From Anthoceros angustus (lineage: Eukaryota; Streptophyta; Anthocerotopsida; Anthocerotales; Anthocerotaceae), in assembly GCA_010909165.1 (NCBI GenBank), contig MU008157.1, positions 558,001-622,000 of the forward strand: a DNA stretch of 64,000 bases. The letters run 5' to 3'. Position numbers and translations under genes: made by a program. Of the stretch, positions 34,565 to 45,368 are shown piece after piece (the stretch's first letter is position 1; each line of letters begins with the position of its first letter). The notes beneath the pieces are model-generated. The model saw only the letters and a list, made by a program, of their open reading frames with translations. It was not told where the DNA came from and did no database searches.

Positions 34565-35296
34565 TGTTAGTTTGAGGACTGGTTTATTCAATCACGGGCC
34601 TACTTTTTCTTGCTTTCTTGTTGGTCAAGGTTGTATGAGTTTCATAGCAATCATATTTCATGCGCCTTTGATATCATCAAAAGCAGAAGCAACATGGTCT
34701 GACCATTCATTTTCTAGTTGTACCTTCCGCTTTGCACCAACACTGCAAATAGCTTTAAAAAGCCCTCTTCATGGGCTACAAGCCTTGATACTCTATTGGG
34801 CCCTACATCATCATTCACAAGTTGTGGATATCTACCGCCATAGGGCCCAACAAGATCATGCCCGTAAGCAATAAGGGTAAGGACATGGATGCACATCCAA
34901 TTGTATCACTGGAAGAACACCCACTATGATGGAAAACCATCAATGTCGCTCAGGTCTAGTTCCTAATGCCTGCAAGTGCCCCCCAAGCTAGCTGAGGAAA
35001 GAAGGGGAGAGGAAAAGAGCGGGACAAGAAGAAGAATTATATTTAAGTCCACTGAGGACGGATTTCCGTCATGGGACTTGGTACTTAACTGTTGAATATT
35101 TAATTATTACTTATAGGGCATTATATATACCTAGGGCACTGTTCATAACCCTAGATGAATGTTAGTTGGTTGTTGTAACCGTTTTCATGTAGCTAGGACA
35201 TATTCCTTGTTCCCCTCAACCTTTTTGATATACACACACATCTTTGCCTTCGGTGTCGCGGGTTGCTCAATCTGCTATGAACCTATAAACGGAACA
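34565..35296 (+). repeat. Copia B LTR 3
   Basis: 732 bp, TGTTAG to GGAACA, followed by the intact primer site tggtatcagagccc at 35297. It serves as 3' LTR for the deletion derivative and 5' LTR for the longer copy to its right. Confidence 0.9.
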
Positions 35297-35907
35297 TGGT
35301 ATCAGAGCCCTGTGGCCTGATCGCCTGGTTCTGCTATGCATAGGCAGTTTGCTTCTTTGGTGTGTTTGTAAAAATTACCGGTTTTTCAAATGGCAATTGC
35401 ACAAACCCTAGCACACAAGGCAAGATGCCTCTGTGATCTGGGCAATCTTGGCCGATTTTGATAAGGGAAAAGGAAGACGCTTATTCGAGCCCCGACTTTG
35501 AGAAGCTATATTATAAGAAGGCAAGATCACAAATCGAAGACAGAGCCTTTCTTGGCGATTTCTTGACTCACAAGCATCCGCAAAGAACAACCGTGCATCA
35601 AGATTCGATCCCGGACCGATTATTCAACGCTCAACCAAGTTCTCAACATCGCAGAATCAACACGCCCGTAAGTTTTACAAAACATCTATTCTTAACTCAA
35701 TCGAATATCAAGAGCACTGCTCGAATACACATCTCGAATAGATTATGTTCTAATTAGCAGAGCAACTTGAAAGGCTGAGAATTTCGACCTCATGACGATG
35801 GCAAAGCAAGAGAGCGACATCGCGCCTCGTGAGCAAATTGCTCGCTGTCTCCGCACCAAACTAATTTGTTCTCGAGGTGCATCGTCGTGATCAACTAATC
35901 TCGACTC

Positions 35908-36757
35908 GTGGATCGCACTGCCAAGATAAGGACCGCCGACCCGAGTAATTTCGATGCCTGGAGCTTCAGGGTGCGCTGCATCCTTGAGGAGAAATTGCTA
36001 ATGGAAGTGGTTGATGGCACTGTTCCCAAGAAGGTGACTGGTCAGCCATCTGGAACGATGACACCCAATAGGGTAAATCAAGTACCCTGGACAAGAAAAG
36101 ATGAGCTTGAGTGGACATACAAAGACAAGAAGGCACGTACCATCTTGGTGGCCTCTGTCTCGCAGGAAATGATTCCTCATATAAAGTTGACGTAGTCTTC
36201 AAACGAGGTCGGTCGCTCGAAACCTGAGTCGAAGGATATGATAAGCGAAAATGCAACCACAATTTCGGACACGCCATTATGAGAGAAACTGATTCTGTTG
36301 AGAGTCATGTTGCTAAGTTTAGGGCTGCTAGAGCCAAACTAGCTTCTTGCGGAGTGATCACAGCTGAGTCTAGAGCAGCAGTACAATTATTGCTCTCTCT
36401 CCCACCAAGCTTTTGATTCGATTACTAGCATCCAAACATCGCAGCTTGTCACCCACCAACTACTCCTTCCTCATCCAATCTTCTCGAGGTCGTATACAGG
36501 TTTGAAGCAAGCGAAAGCATATGAAAGGAGGTAGTTCTTCTCGTCACACATAGGCGGTGACACCGCCTCTTCTCCGGGTAGAGGTAGAGGACGTGGCAGG
36601 GGGAGAGGTAGAGGCAGAGGGGGCTTTGGTAGAGGTAGAGGTCAGTTTCAGCCTGCTACCCCTGCTAGTTCACATCCCAATTCCAATTCCTCGTCTACCA
36701 CCAAATCAGGAAATTGTAACTACTGTGGCAAACCTGGCCATTGGATAAAAGACTGTC
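35908..36757 (+). pseudogene. Copia B gag with zinc knuckle
   Basis: Gag core: SNFDAWSFRVRCILEEKLLM and WTYKDKKARTILVASVSQEM. Further on an Arg/Gly-rich segment (about 36,580-36,650) leads to the CCHC knuckle CNYCGKPGHWIKDC at 36,715-36,757. Frameshifts lie between about 36,195 and 36,560. Confidence 0.85.
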
Positions 36758-36837
36758 GTAAAAGAATTAGAGATGAAGGTGCTAAAGGCAAACATCCTGC
36801 TGAGGCTCACACTGCTCGAGCCTCCACTCCGATTTGC

Positions 36838-37440
36838 GTGCGCCTTACCTCATCTAGAAAGGACTGTCAGAGATGGTATCTGGACAGTGGAGCTTCGAAC
36901 CATATGTGTTCTAGGAGAAAGTCCTTCATTACATATGAAGCTTTTCCGACCTGTCACCAGACAGCTGTTGTGTTAGGTGACAACTCGACAATTCCAATTA
37001 AAGGAACAGGCACAATACAAGTTACCTTACAAGATGGTAGTTTTTTGCTTTTGGAGAATGCTTTACATGTTCCTGCAATTACCAAGAATCTTGTTAGTAC
37101 AATGGCACTTGGAAAAACGAACAAGTACAGAATCACATTCGAAGGAGTGGAGTGTACCATTTATACAGGCTGACAACACCTTCAGTCATCATTGCTCGTG
37201 GGAAACCACAGTTTGATCTGTATCTGCTGGATTTTGTCTCAGACTTGCCGTCGAACGAGTTTTCTGCACCTGCCACCAGTACGAATGTTATCAAGCAACC
37301 TTCAAATGCCTTTAAGTGGCATTGTAGACTTGGACACCCGAATATCAAAGCTATGAGGCGACTGTTGAAGGAGAAAATGGTAACAGGTTTTATTGAGAGT
37401 GAGTTACCTGATCTTGACCTCGTAGTTGCCTGTCCATGGG
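36838..37440 (+). pseudogene. Copia B protease and GAG-pre-integrase
   Basis: The catalytic protease triplet is in WYLDSGASNHMC near 36,876-36,910. GDNSTIPIKGTGTIQV and VPAITKNLVS follow, then, after a frameshift near 37,170, FKWHCRLGHPNIKAMRRLL. Confidence 0.92.
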
Positions 37441-38038
37441 CCGCTTTAAGTCACACTTTGGCAAATGAATCCACGAAGCCGTAATCCGGGCTGGACTCCG
37501 GTTCATACCGATATTTGTGGACCAACGCCGCTTACTTCATGGGGAGGAGCTTGATTTCGTTGTATTTGAAGATGATGATCCCACTTCATCACACCGAGCT
37601 TGCCACAAGAGTGAGGTGTTCTCCTTTTAAGCGTTATCCGCATATGCACGACAAATGTGCTTTAAGCTTAAGTGCATACGTTCGGAAAATGGGAAGGAGT
37701 ACCTTTCCAATGCTTTTCAAGAGTCGCTGAGAAGGGATTACTGTGCGATTGACAATCCCGTATCATTCTGACATGAATGGGCATGCTGAACGACGGCTGG
37801 CTGTGACTATTCAAGATGCCGTAAGGTCACTTTATCAAGGAGGCTGCCAATACGCTCGCGTGGCCTGTAGCCACTTACTTGTAGAATAGGTCACCGCTTC
37901 TTCCCTTGCTGGTAGCACACCTTTGAAGGACAGAAGCAAACCCGATTTGTCACATCTTAGAGTCTTTGGCAGCACTGCATATGCACACATTCCTGATCAT
38001 CTACGTAATAAGTTTTCTTTTAAGTCTAAAAGACACAT
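37441..38038 (+). pseudogene. Copia B integrase, truncated
   Basis: HTDICG near 37,500 marks the start of the catalytic core; DMNGHAERR near 37,770 and DLSHLRVFGSTAYAHIPDHL at 37,950-38,000 are later integrase motifs. The frame ends in FKSKRHIV, where intact elements continue with GYS, exactly at the Gypsy boundary. Confidence 0.88.
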
Positions 38039-39165
38039 TGTGGCGGGACTTTCGCTGATGATGGCAGGCGCGCACAATCCGTGTCGTTGTAGTATGGAGT
38101 CCGTTCCCAAGGAATGATAGGCTCGTTTACGTTCGGTGATTCCTACCGTCCTTAGCGCTCGTTCGGCCTCAACACACACATACTCCTAACTACTCACAGC
38201 GTTCCGTCTGGGCCGGTATGGCCAAGCGTTTGAGACCCGTTCGGCGTCCGTCGTTCATCCGTCCTCACGCATCGATCCTTCCTCTCTCCTCACGCTACAC
38301 TCTTCGGTCTTAGAAAAAGCGCGGGTTCTGATCCGGACCTCCTCCGTCGTTCCACGGGCCTCTCGTCCGGGCTCTACACGCCTCCCGAGTTCCTCCGGCT
38401 CACGTTCGGTCAGATTCGGTCGGACGCGGCTCGGGGCGATCACCGATCACCCTTCCCCGCACACACCACAGCGCGTTAAGTCCGTCACGGGACCTTGATC
38501 AATCTCCCGGGCGTGCACCTTTCGGTGACTCGGGACTCACGTTAGCAAGAAGACTCACAAAGGTCTCGCAAGAACGCGCATCAACACCAAGAGAAAGATG
38601 CTTTACTAGGCTCGGCCCTCTTATCTGCGCCCAAGGCGTCTTTATTACACCCCTATTACGGTGATAGCCCGGTATACCTAATCGCCACCTACCATCCTAT
38701 TTTCCCCTATCTCCTTCGCCGGTGAGTGGGAAGGTCACCCCGCCTCGGGAATGGGTGGTCAATCCCGTCACAGCGGTTGTGGCGCACCCAATCGGATGAT
38801 CCGTGAGGCGGGCCCCTCCTCTCCCGAATCTCGCTGTTGTATGGCGGTTCGACAACCGCCCTACACGACGTCATCCTCCTGGCCTCCCACAGGTCCTTGG
38901 CCGGTGGGGCCACCCGCTATCTGCTCCCCTAAGCGTAAGTCGAAGGGGCTCCTCCTTGATCCGGTCCTCGAGGTCTGTCTCGACTCACGAGTCCGGCTTC
39001 TGAGTCCGGCCCGGCTAGGTCCGACCTTGTCTGGGTCCGGACCTCGAGTCCGGACTTATTCAGTCCGGACTTGAGTCCGGCCTCCCTCAGGGGTCGGACA
39101 AAGTCGGACTCACGCCCACCCGGTTTCCTCCTCCGGACTCCTCCGTGGCTCTCCCCTCGAAGTCC
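38039..39165 (-). repeat. Gypsy LTR (3' LTR of the array)
   Basis: On the plus strand it starts TGTGGCGGGAC at 38,039 inside the Copia B integrase and is collinear with copies from 56,380 and 57,872. It contains GTCCGGAC palindromes near 39,030-39,090. The right limit is uncertain because no clear polypurine tract is seen; 39,165 is where collinearity with the 56,380 copy ends. Confidence 0.8.
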
Positions 39166-40322
39166 TTCCGCTGTTCCCGATCGCCGGTGACTCCTTCGTT
39201 GGCCCCTCCTTCCATGGTGAGGTGCGGGTGCTTACCTCGATCGCATCCGCGCTCCCTCGTTCTCCTCCTGCTCCTCTCCGCCGCTCCGTCATCTCAAGCA
39301 GGGGCCACTAGGGTCCCTGTCTTTGTCCCCGTGGCCTTCATCTCCTTGAGCCTTCCGGTCCGTCCATTTTGCGGACGTCGAGGCTTCTCTTGCCGGGGCT
39401 CGGTGGTAATAGGCAAAGTCAGATCGACTTGTTGAATTGCCTCTTCCACGTGTGCGGGCACCGATACTCCCTCCGCCATAAGTGTTGGGCGTCTTTGCCC
39501 GGCTTGTTGGGCCACCTCTCTGCCCAGTTGTGGTGGGCGGTGTATCGCGAGGCTACAAGGCGGCCTCGGTCACCTCCTGCAGTGCCTGTTGCTCCACTGC
39601 TCCGGCTCCGTCGTTTCCTCTCCATTGCCACTTACCGCCATAGCGCCGTTCCCTTCCGCCTTTCTCACCGGACCAGCTTCTTTTACGCTTCCGGTGCTCG
39701 CGCTCCTCCGTTCATTACGGCCTTTAGCTCATGACTCCCTCTCCAGGCGGTCGGATACCTCCGTCCAGGCTCGGGACTTCCTCCGGCTCATACCCGGCGT
39801 CCAACTCCTTGGATAGTCGCCGATTTTCCTCCGTCTTGAGAGAGGCTGGCACTCTTTCGTGCTCGAGTCGTGGATTCTCGTTGAGAATCACTGCTTTCCG
39901 ACGCATCTTGGGTTGTAGCTCAGCGTGTCCTTGCTGCCTCCATCTGCGCCTCTCCTCTACTTCCTGCGGTGTACTCGGAGATCTCTATCTCCCGAGTCTT
40001 GGCCTCCATCTCCTCCTTGGCCTTGCACGCTCCATAGCCTTTGTCGGCCTTAGCCTCGGCTGCGACTCTCTCCACCGGTTGATCCGTCATGGTATCCGGT
40101 CGCTCTTCTTGCGGCTTGACTCCTTCGCCGCCTTACGCCTCGCCCACTTGGCGCTCTGGCCGGCCGCCTCCGCCAGTCCCGAGCTCTCTGCTTGTGCCGG
40201 GCCTCTTCCGCCTCTGCTGCGCTTCCCTTCGCTGCAAGGTCCTCCGCCCGCTTGGGCCTCTGAGCTTGCTTGTGACCGGTGAAGAACCTTAACCAGTCTG
40301 TGAACGGGCCTCGCTCCGCCAC
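39166..40322 (-). pseudogene. Gypsy 3'-side charged ORF, block a
   Basis: Minus-strand reading rich in Arg, Glu and Lys, with VPAHVEEAIQQVDLTLPI, LKTEENRRLSKELDAGYEPE and AVILNENPRLEHE. The pattern suggests long charged helices or coiled coil. I do not recognise the protein. Its place between integrase and 3' LTR is that of an extra ORF. Confidence 0.5.
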
Positions 40323-40990
40323 CGGACCTTGATCAATCTCCCGAGCTGCCCGGGCTGACTCAGACTCACGTTAGCAAGAAGACTCACAAAGGTCTCGCAA
40401 GAACGCGCATCAACACCAAGAGAAAGATGCTTTACTAGAGCAAATTTCCTCTCTTATATCGCCCAAGGCGGCGTCTTTATTACACCCCTATTTCGAAATG
40501 AGCAGCCCAGATACCCTAATCGCCACCTACCATCCTATTTTTCCCCTATCTCCTTCGCCGACTGTTGGAAGGTCCTGGCCTCGGATGGGTGGTCCAACTC
40601 GCCCCGACAGCTTGTGGCACCCAATCGGATGATCCGTGAGGCGGGCCCCTCCTCTCCCGAATCCTGTGTTATACCGGCTGGTCCGACAACCGCCCACGAC
40701 GCCATCCTCCTCGGCCTCGGGTCCTTCGCCGGTGGGGCCACCAATCTGCCTAGGTCGGCGGGGCTCCTCATCCGCACCGGCCTCGAGGTCTGCCTCGACT
40801 CGAACTCGTGAGTCCGGCTTATTTCCGGTCCCACGGCCAGGTCCGGACTCGGGTCCGGACTCGTGGTCCGACGACACGGGTCCGGACTTGAGTCCGGCCT
40901 CCGGTCCGGACAAAGTCCGACTCACGCCCACCCGGTTTCCTCCTCACGGACCTCCGTGGCTCTCCTCAAGTCCTCCTGCTCCCGATCGCC
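40323..40990 (-). repeat. Gypsy LTR fragment inside the array
   Basis: Repeats the LTR middle and end (accttgatcaatctcccg at 40,325, also found at 38,492 and 58,291), up to the GTCCGGAC cluster at 40,839-40,925. Its presence between two charged-ORF blocks shows unequal recombination or a mis-joined assembly. Confidence 0.8.
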
Positions 40991-43228
40991 TCAAGTGACT
41001 GCTGGCCCCTCCTTCCATGGTGAGGTGCGGGTGCTTACCGCCGATCCGCCTCCCTCGTTTCCGCCTCCGCCTCCTCTCCGCCTCTCTATCTCAAACAGGC
41101 CACTAGGGTCCCTGTGGCGCCCCTGTGGCCTTCATCTCCTTCGAGCCTTCCTGTGGGTCCGTCTTCAGCGGCCGAGAGGCTTCATCGCCAGAGCGTGGTA
41201 ATAGGCAAAGTCCGAATCGACTTGTTGAATTGCTCTTCCACGGTGCCCGAGCGATACTCCCTCCGCCATAAGTGTTCCGGAGGCGTGGCCGGCTTGTTGG
41301 GCCACCTCCGCCAGATTTGACATGAGCTGGTCAGATCACGCGAGGCTACAAGGCGGCCTCGGTCACCTCCTGCACCGCCACTGTTCCACCCGCCCAGCCT
41401 CCCGCTGCTTCTCTCCATTGCCACCATTCCGCCATAGCGCAGCTGCTCCTTCCGCCTTTCTCACCGGACCAGCCTTTTCTTCGCCTCAGGCTCGGCCTCC
41501 GCTCATTCTCCTTAGCTCCGCCTCCTCTCCAAAGCGGACCTCCGTCCGACCGACTTCCTCCACCTTCAGCCCGGCAACGCCCAACCTCGATAGTCGCCGA
41601 TTTTCCTCCGCCTTCGACGGAGCCGAGGCACTCTATTTCGTGCTCGAGGTCGTGGATTCTCGCTGAGAATCACCGCCCGACGATCTTGGAGTTGTAGCCC
41701 AGGTGTCGCTGCCTCCATCCGCCGCCTCCTCTACTTCCCTCACTGCATTTCGAGATCTCCTATCTCCCGAGTCCGGCCTCCATCTCCTCCTTCCGGGCCG
41801 CCTTGCTCGCCCATAGTCGGCCTTTAGCCTCTCACGTCATACGACTTTCCACCGGCCCGATCACCCGTAGTGATCCCGGCCGCTTGCCGCGGCCACCTTC
41901 GCCGCTTTACCGGCCCACTTGGCGCCGCCTAGCCGCCTCCGCCAGTCCCGAGCTCTCTCGCCAGTGCCCGGCCTCTTCCGCCTCCCCGCCGGCTTCGCAA
42001 AGGTCCTCCGCCTCCTTGGGCCTCTGAGCTTGCTTTGCTCAGACCAAGAACCTTGGCCCGGCCGAACCGCCGGCCTCGGCTCCGCCACCCGGCTTCCTTC
42101 CTCGATCCGGCGAGGACTCCGCCTTTTCCTTTGCCCCTGGCCGCCTTCACTTGCTCTTGGGTTCCACCATCCTCCTCGGGTGGCCTCCACTTCGGGTCTT
42201 CTCCATGTACCACAGAGACCCCAAAGCATTCCATGGCGGTAGCAGGACTCGCCGTGTTTCTTCCACGGCCGCTGTGAGGCCCCCACAAAGTCCGTAGTGG
42301 GAGCCGGCATTTCTCGATCCGCCAAGGACCTCCATACCGATCGGGAGTAAGTCGGGGGTTCTCGGACCTAATCGGGACCCTCGGGTCACAGTGGTGGTCA
42401 GTCTCACCCTCTTGGCCCTCTTGGCCTCTAACTCCTTTGTGCCCTCTTTCTCACAGGGCTCGGAGGAGGTGAGGGGTCCGGAGCAAGCTCTTTTGCCCCT
42501 TCACAGGGGGCAGGACCCGGCTCGAGGTGGGGCTGCGTGACCTCCACTCCTTGGGCCACGTCCCTTCGCCTCCCACCGCCTCTTGACCTCTTGCCACTCC
42601 GTGGCGGGGGTAAATCGGCACCTTCCGAGGTCTTTGCGTTGGTAAGCGGCACCGTCTTCCGCCTCTTGGCTCCCGTTGAGTTCGTCGGGGCTCGGCGGCG
42701 TCGTGGTTGTTGGTGTTGTCAGCCGGTGCGGAGCCGCCAACGCCTCCCAGATCGCCTCCTCCTCTTTTGCTCGGAGGGCACCAAAAGGAGGAAGGGGAAT
42801 CGCCTCCCAAACTTCCACAGGTGGTGAGGGGTTCGCTCAGGCGTATGGAGTCAGGAATCCTCGATCGTCCTCCTCCCGAGTCGCTTGGTCTTGAAGGGCG
42901 ACCCCCACCTCAGGCGCCCTTGCACGCTCTACTTACAGCGGGGCCTCCGGCCGGGCGCCCGTTCAAGCTCTCCTCCTTGGGGCTCGAAATGTCCCCATAC
43001 ATGAATCGGTGTGGGGTGACCCCGATGGCGAGGCTTCTCGCTCCTTAGCTTGCGTGCCTCTGGTGCAGGCGAAGATAATCCTTCCCAGTCGCTCTCTTCC
43101 ATGGGCGCATGCGAGAATACCAGCGAGTTATCACCAAGGTGATCCACCTTGGTGGCGAGTTCAATGGACAATGATCCGGCTACCGCCTTACTCGGTATCC
43201 GGCGGATCGGATATCAACCATCCGTTGG
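40991..43228 (-). pseudogene. Gypsy 3'-side charged ORF, block b
   Basis: Same content as block a (VEEAIQQ-type region near 41,220, SRKEAGW region near 42,100) and its upstream continuation. The latter includes AGSHYGLCGGLT near 42,290, a Lys/Arg/Glu-rich part near 42,440-42,480, and TKVDHLGDN near 43,130. Broken by many frameshifts. Confidence 0.45.
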
Positions 43229-44740
43229 TTGTCCTGCGTTCGAGCCTCGCCGCTTTACCGGCCCACTTGGCGCCGCCTAGCCGCCTCCGCCAGTCCCGAG
43301 CTCTCTCGCCAGTGCCCGGCCTCTTCCGCCTCCCCGCCGGCTTCGCAAAGGTCCTCCGCCTCCTTGGCCTCTGAGCTTGCTTTGCTCAGACACAAGAACC
43401 TTGGCCCGGCCGAACCGCCGGCCTCGGCTCCGCCACCCGGCTTCCTTCCTCGATCCGAGCGAGGGACTCCGCCTTTTCCTTTGCCCCTCGGGCCCACTTG
43501 CTCTTGGAGTTCCACCATCCTCCTCCGGTGGCCTCCACTTCGGGTCTTCCACTGCACACAGAGACCCCAAAGCATTCCGTCCATGACGGTAGCTGGACTC
43601 CGTGTTTCTTCCACGGCCACCGCTTGTGAGGCCCCCACAAAGTCCGTAGTGGGAGCCGGCATTTCGGTCCGCCAAGGACCTCCATACCGCAGTCCGGAGT
43701 AAGTCCGGACTGGGTTCTCCGGACCTAATCAGGACCCTCAGGTCCTGAGTGGTGAGGTCCGGAGTCTCACCCTCTTTGGCCCTCTTGGCCTCTAACTCCT
43801 TTTGTGCCCTCTTTCTCCGGGGCTTGAGGAGGTGAGGGGTCCGGAGCAAGCTCTTTTGCCCCTTCCGCCGGGACAGACTGCCTGGTGGGCCGCTGACCTC
43901 CGCCTCCTTGGGCCACGCCCCTTCGCCTCCCACCGCCTCTTCACTCTACACCTGCAAGGGGTGGCACTGCACCTTCCGAGGTGCCGCGCAGGCGGCACCG
44001 CCTTCCGCCTCCTCCTCCCGAGTTCGCCGGGCTCAGCACCGTGGTTGTTGGTCTTGCCCGCCGTGCCGGAGCCGCCAACGCCTCCCAGATCGCCTCCTCC
44101 CGGGCCTGAGGGGCACCAAAAGGAGGGAAGGGGAATCTCCCAAACTTCCCCGGTGGTGAGGGGTTCGCCCACGATGGAGTCCGGAATCCTCCCGCCTCCT
44201 CCCGAGTCCGCTTGGTCTCAAGGACGACCCCCACCTCGGGCGCCCTTGCACGCCTACTGTGGCCAGCCTTCCGAGCGCCTGCTCTCCTCCTTCAGAGCTC
44301 GAAATGTCCCCATACATGAATCGTATGGGGTCACCGATGGCGAGGGCTTCGCCCTTAGCTTATGTCCCGATCAACCGGGAAGATAATCCTTCCTCCCGCC
44401 TCTTCCTACCGGAGCGCATGTGAATACTACAGTTATCACCAAGGTGATCCACCTTGGTGAGCAGTGTTCCAATGGACAATGATCCGGCTACCGCCTTACT
44501 CGACCGCCCAGGATCGGATATCAACCATCCGTTGGTTGTCCGCCGCTGCCTGTGCCTCAAGATCGCCGTGGCCGGCCCTATCTTCCCTTCGCCTTAAGGG
44601 GCTCGGCACCACGCCCCTTCTTCCTCCTTGGGCGGTTGTAGGCCATCCTCGGGACCTCAAGGTCCATCGCCTCGGGTCCTCCGGAGGTTCTTGGATCGGA
44701 CCTCCTTGTTGATCGCCGCATCTTCGGGCAAACTCCGGAC
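43229..44740 (-). pseudogene. Gypsy 3'-side charged ORF, block c
   Basis: Duplicates block b from the LSKASSEA-type segment (43,255-43,400, matching 41,900-42,060) to TKVDHLGDN at 44,437. The longest open frame here, 43,277-43,933, contains RKRAQKELEAKRAKEGETPD. Confidence 0.45.
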
Positions 44741-45368
44741 TAGTGTATTGTCAAAGGTCCGACCATTTGGAACACGTCCGGATGCCACTCCTGCACCAAT
44801 TCCCACTTTCCGGCCGGGCCGAAGTCCGGATAGCGCGGGTCACAATGTTGCGCTCCACGGTCCATGGCTCCCAGACTCCGGCTTTTGGGTGCCATTGCTT
44901 TCTCCTCCTCTTGTTCTTGTAGGCTGGCGCGGCGAGTCCGCGCGATGTTCCTCCTTCGCGCGTTGCTGCTCCAACCTTGACGGTGAGCGCTCTGGTGGCG
45001 CCCAAAAGATAGCGCCAGAGAGCCGGATTGCGGGCGCAAGGGCTGAGGATTATGCGGAGGCTGCGCGGAAAATGACCTCCCTCCTTGGCGCTTGTGGAAG
45101 TAGCTGGGCGGAAGGCGCCTCTTCGTTGTCCGTGAATCGCTGTGGGTCCGCATGGCTTACTCGACCCTACGCTTCCCGCGCCTTACGCGCGCGCGCGCGC
45201 GGGCGTGAATACCGCTATAACGGCCTGCAGCAGGTTACGGTCTGACCTCTGCATGCCCGACCTCCACTCGGGGCCGTCCGTGGCGCCGCCTCGTCTCACG
45301 CCTCGCTCCTAGGTTACTTTCCTGGCGTACTTATCCTATTTTGACTGGAGTGGGTTCGGACTTATCCG
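44741..45368 (-). pseudogene. Gypsy charged ORF, upstream part
   Basis: Minus-strand fragments PKAGVWEPWTVERNIVTRAI and YKNKRRRKQWHPK mark the N-terminal side of the charged ORF; the same words recur at 46,380-46,470. Function unknown. Confidence 0.4.

Larger units (their letters stand above)
35297..38038 (+). mobile_element. Copia B longer copy, cut off inside integrase
   Basis: After the primer site: leader, gag, zinc knuckle, protease, GAG-pre-integrase and integrase, ending at 38,038 where a Gypsy LTR begins. RT, RNase H and 3' LTR are missing from this side of the insertion and are not found elsewhere in the window. Confidence 0.9.

Noticed and set aside
23680-35145. Telomere-type CCCTAA words (for example 23,684, 33,135, 35,145)
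   Set aside because: Single copies within transposon sequence, no tandem array, no promoter context.
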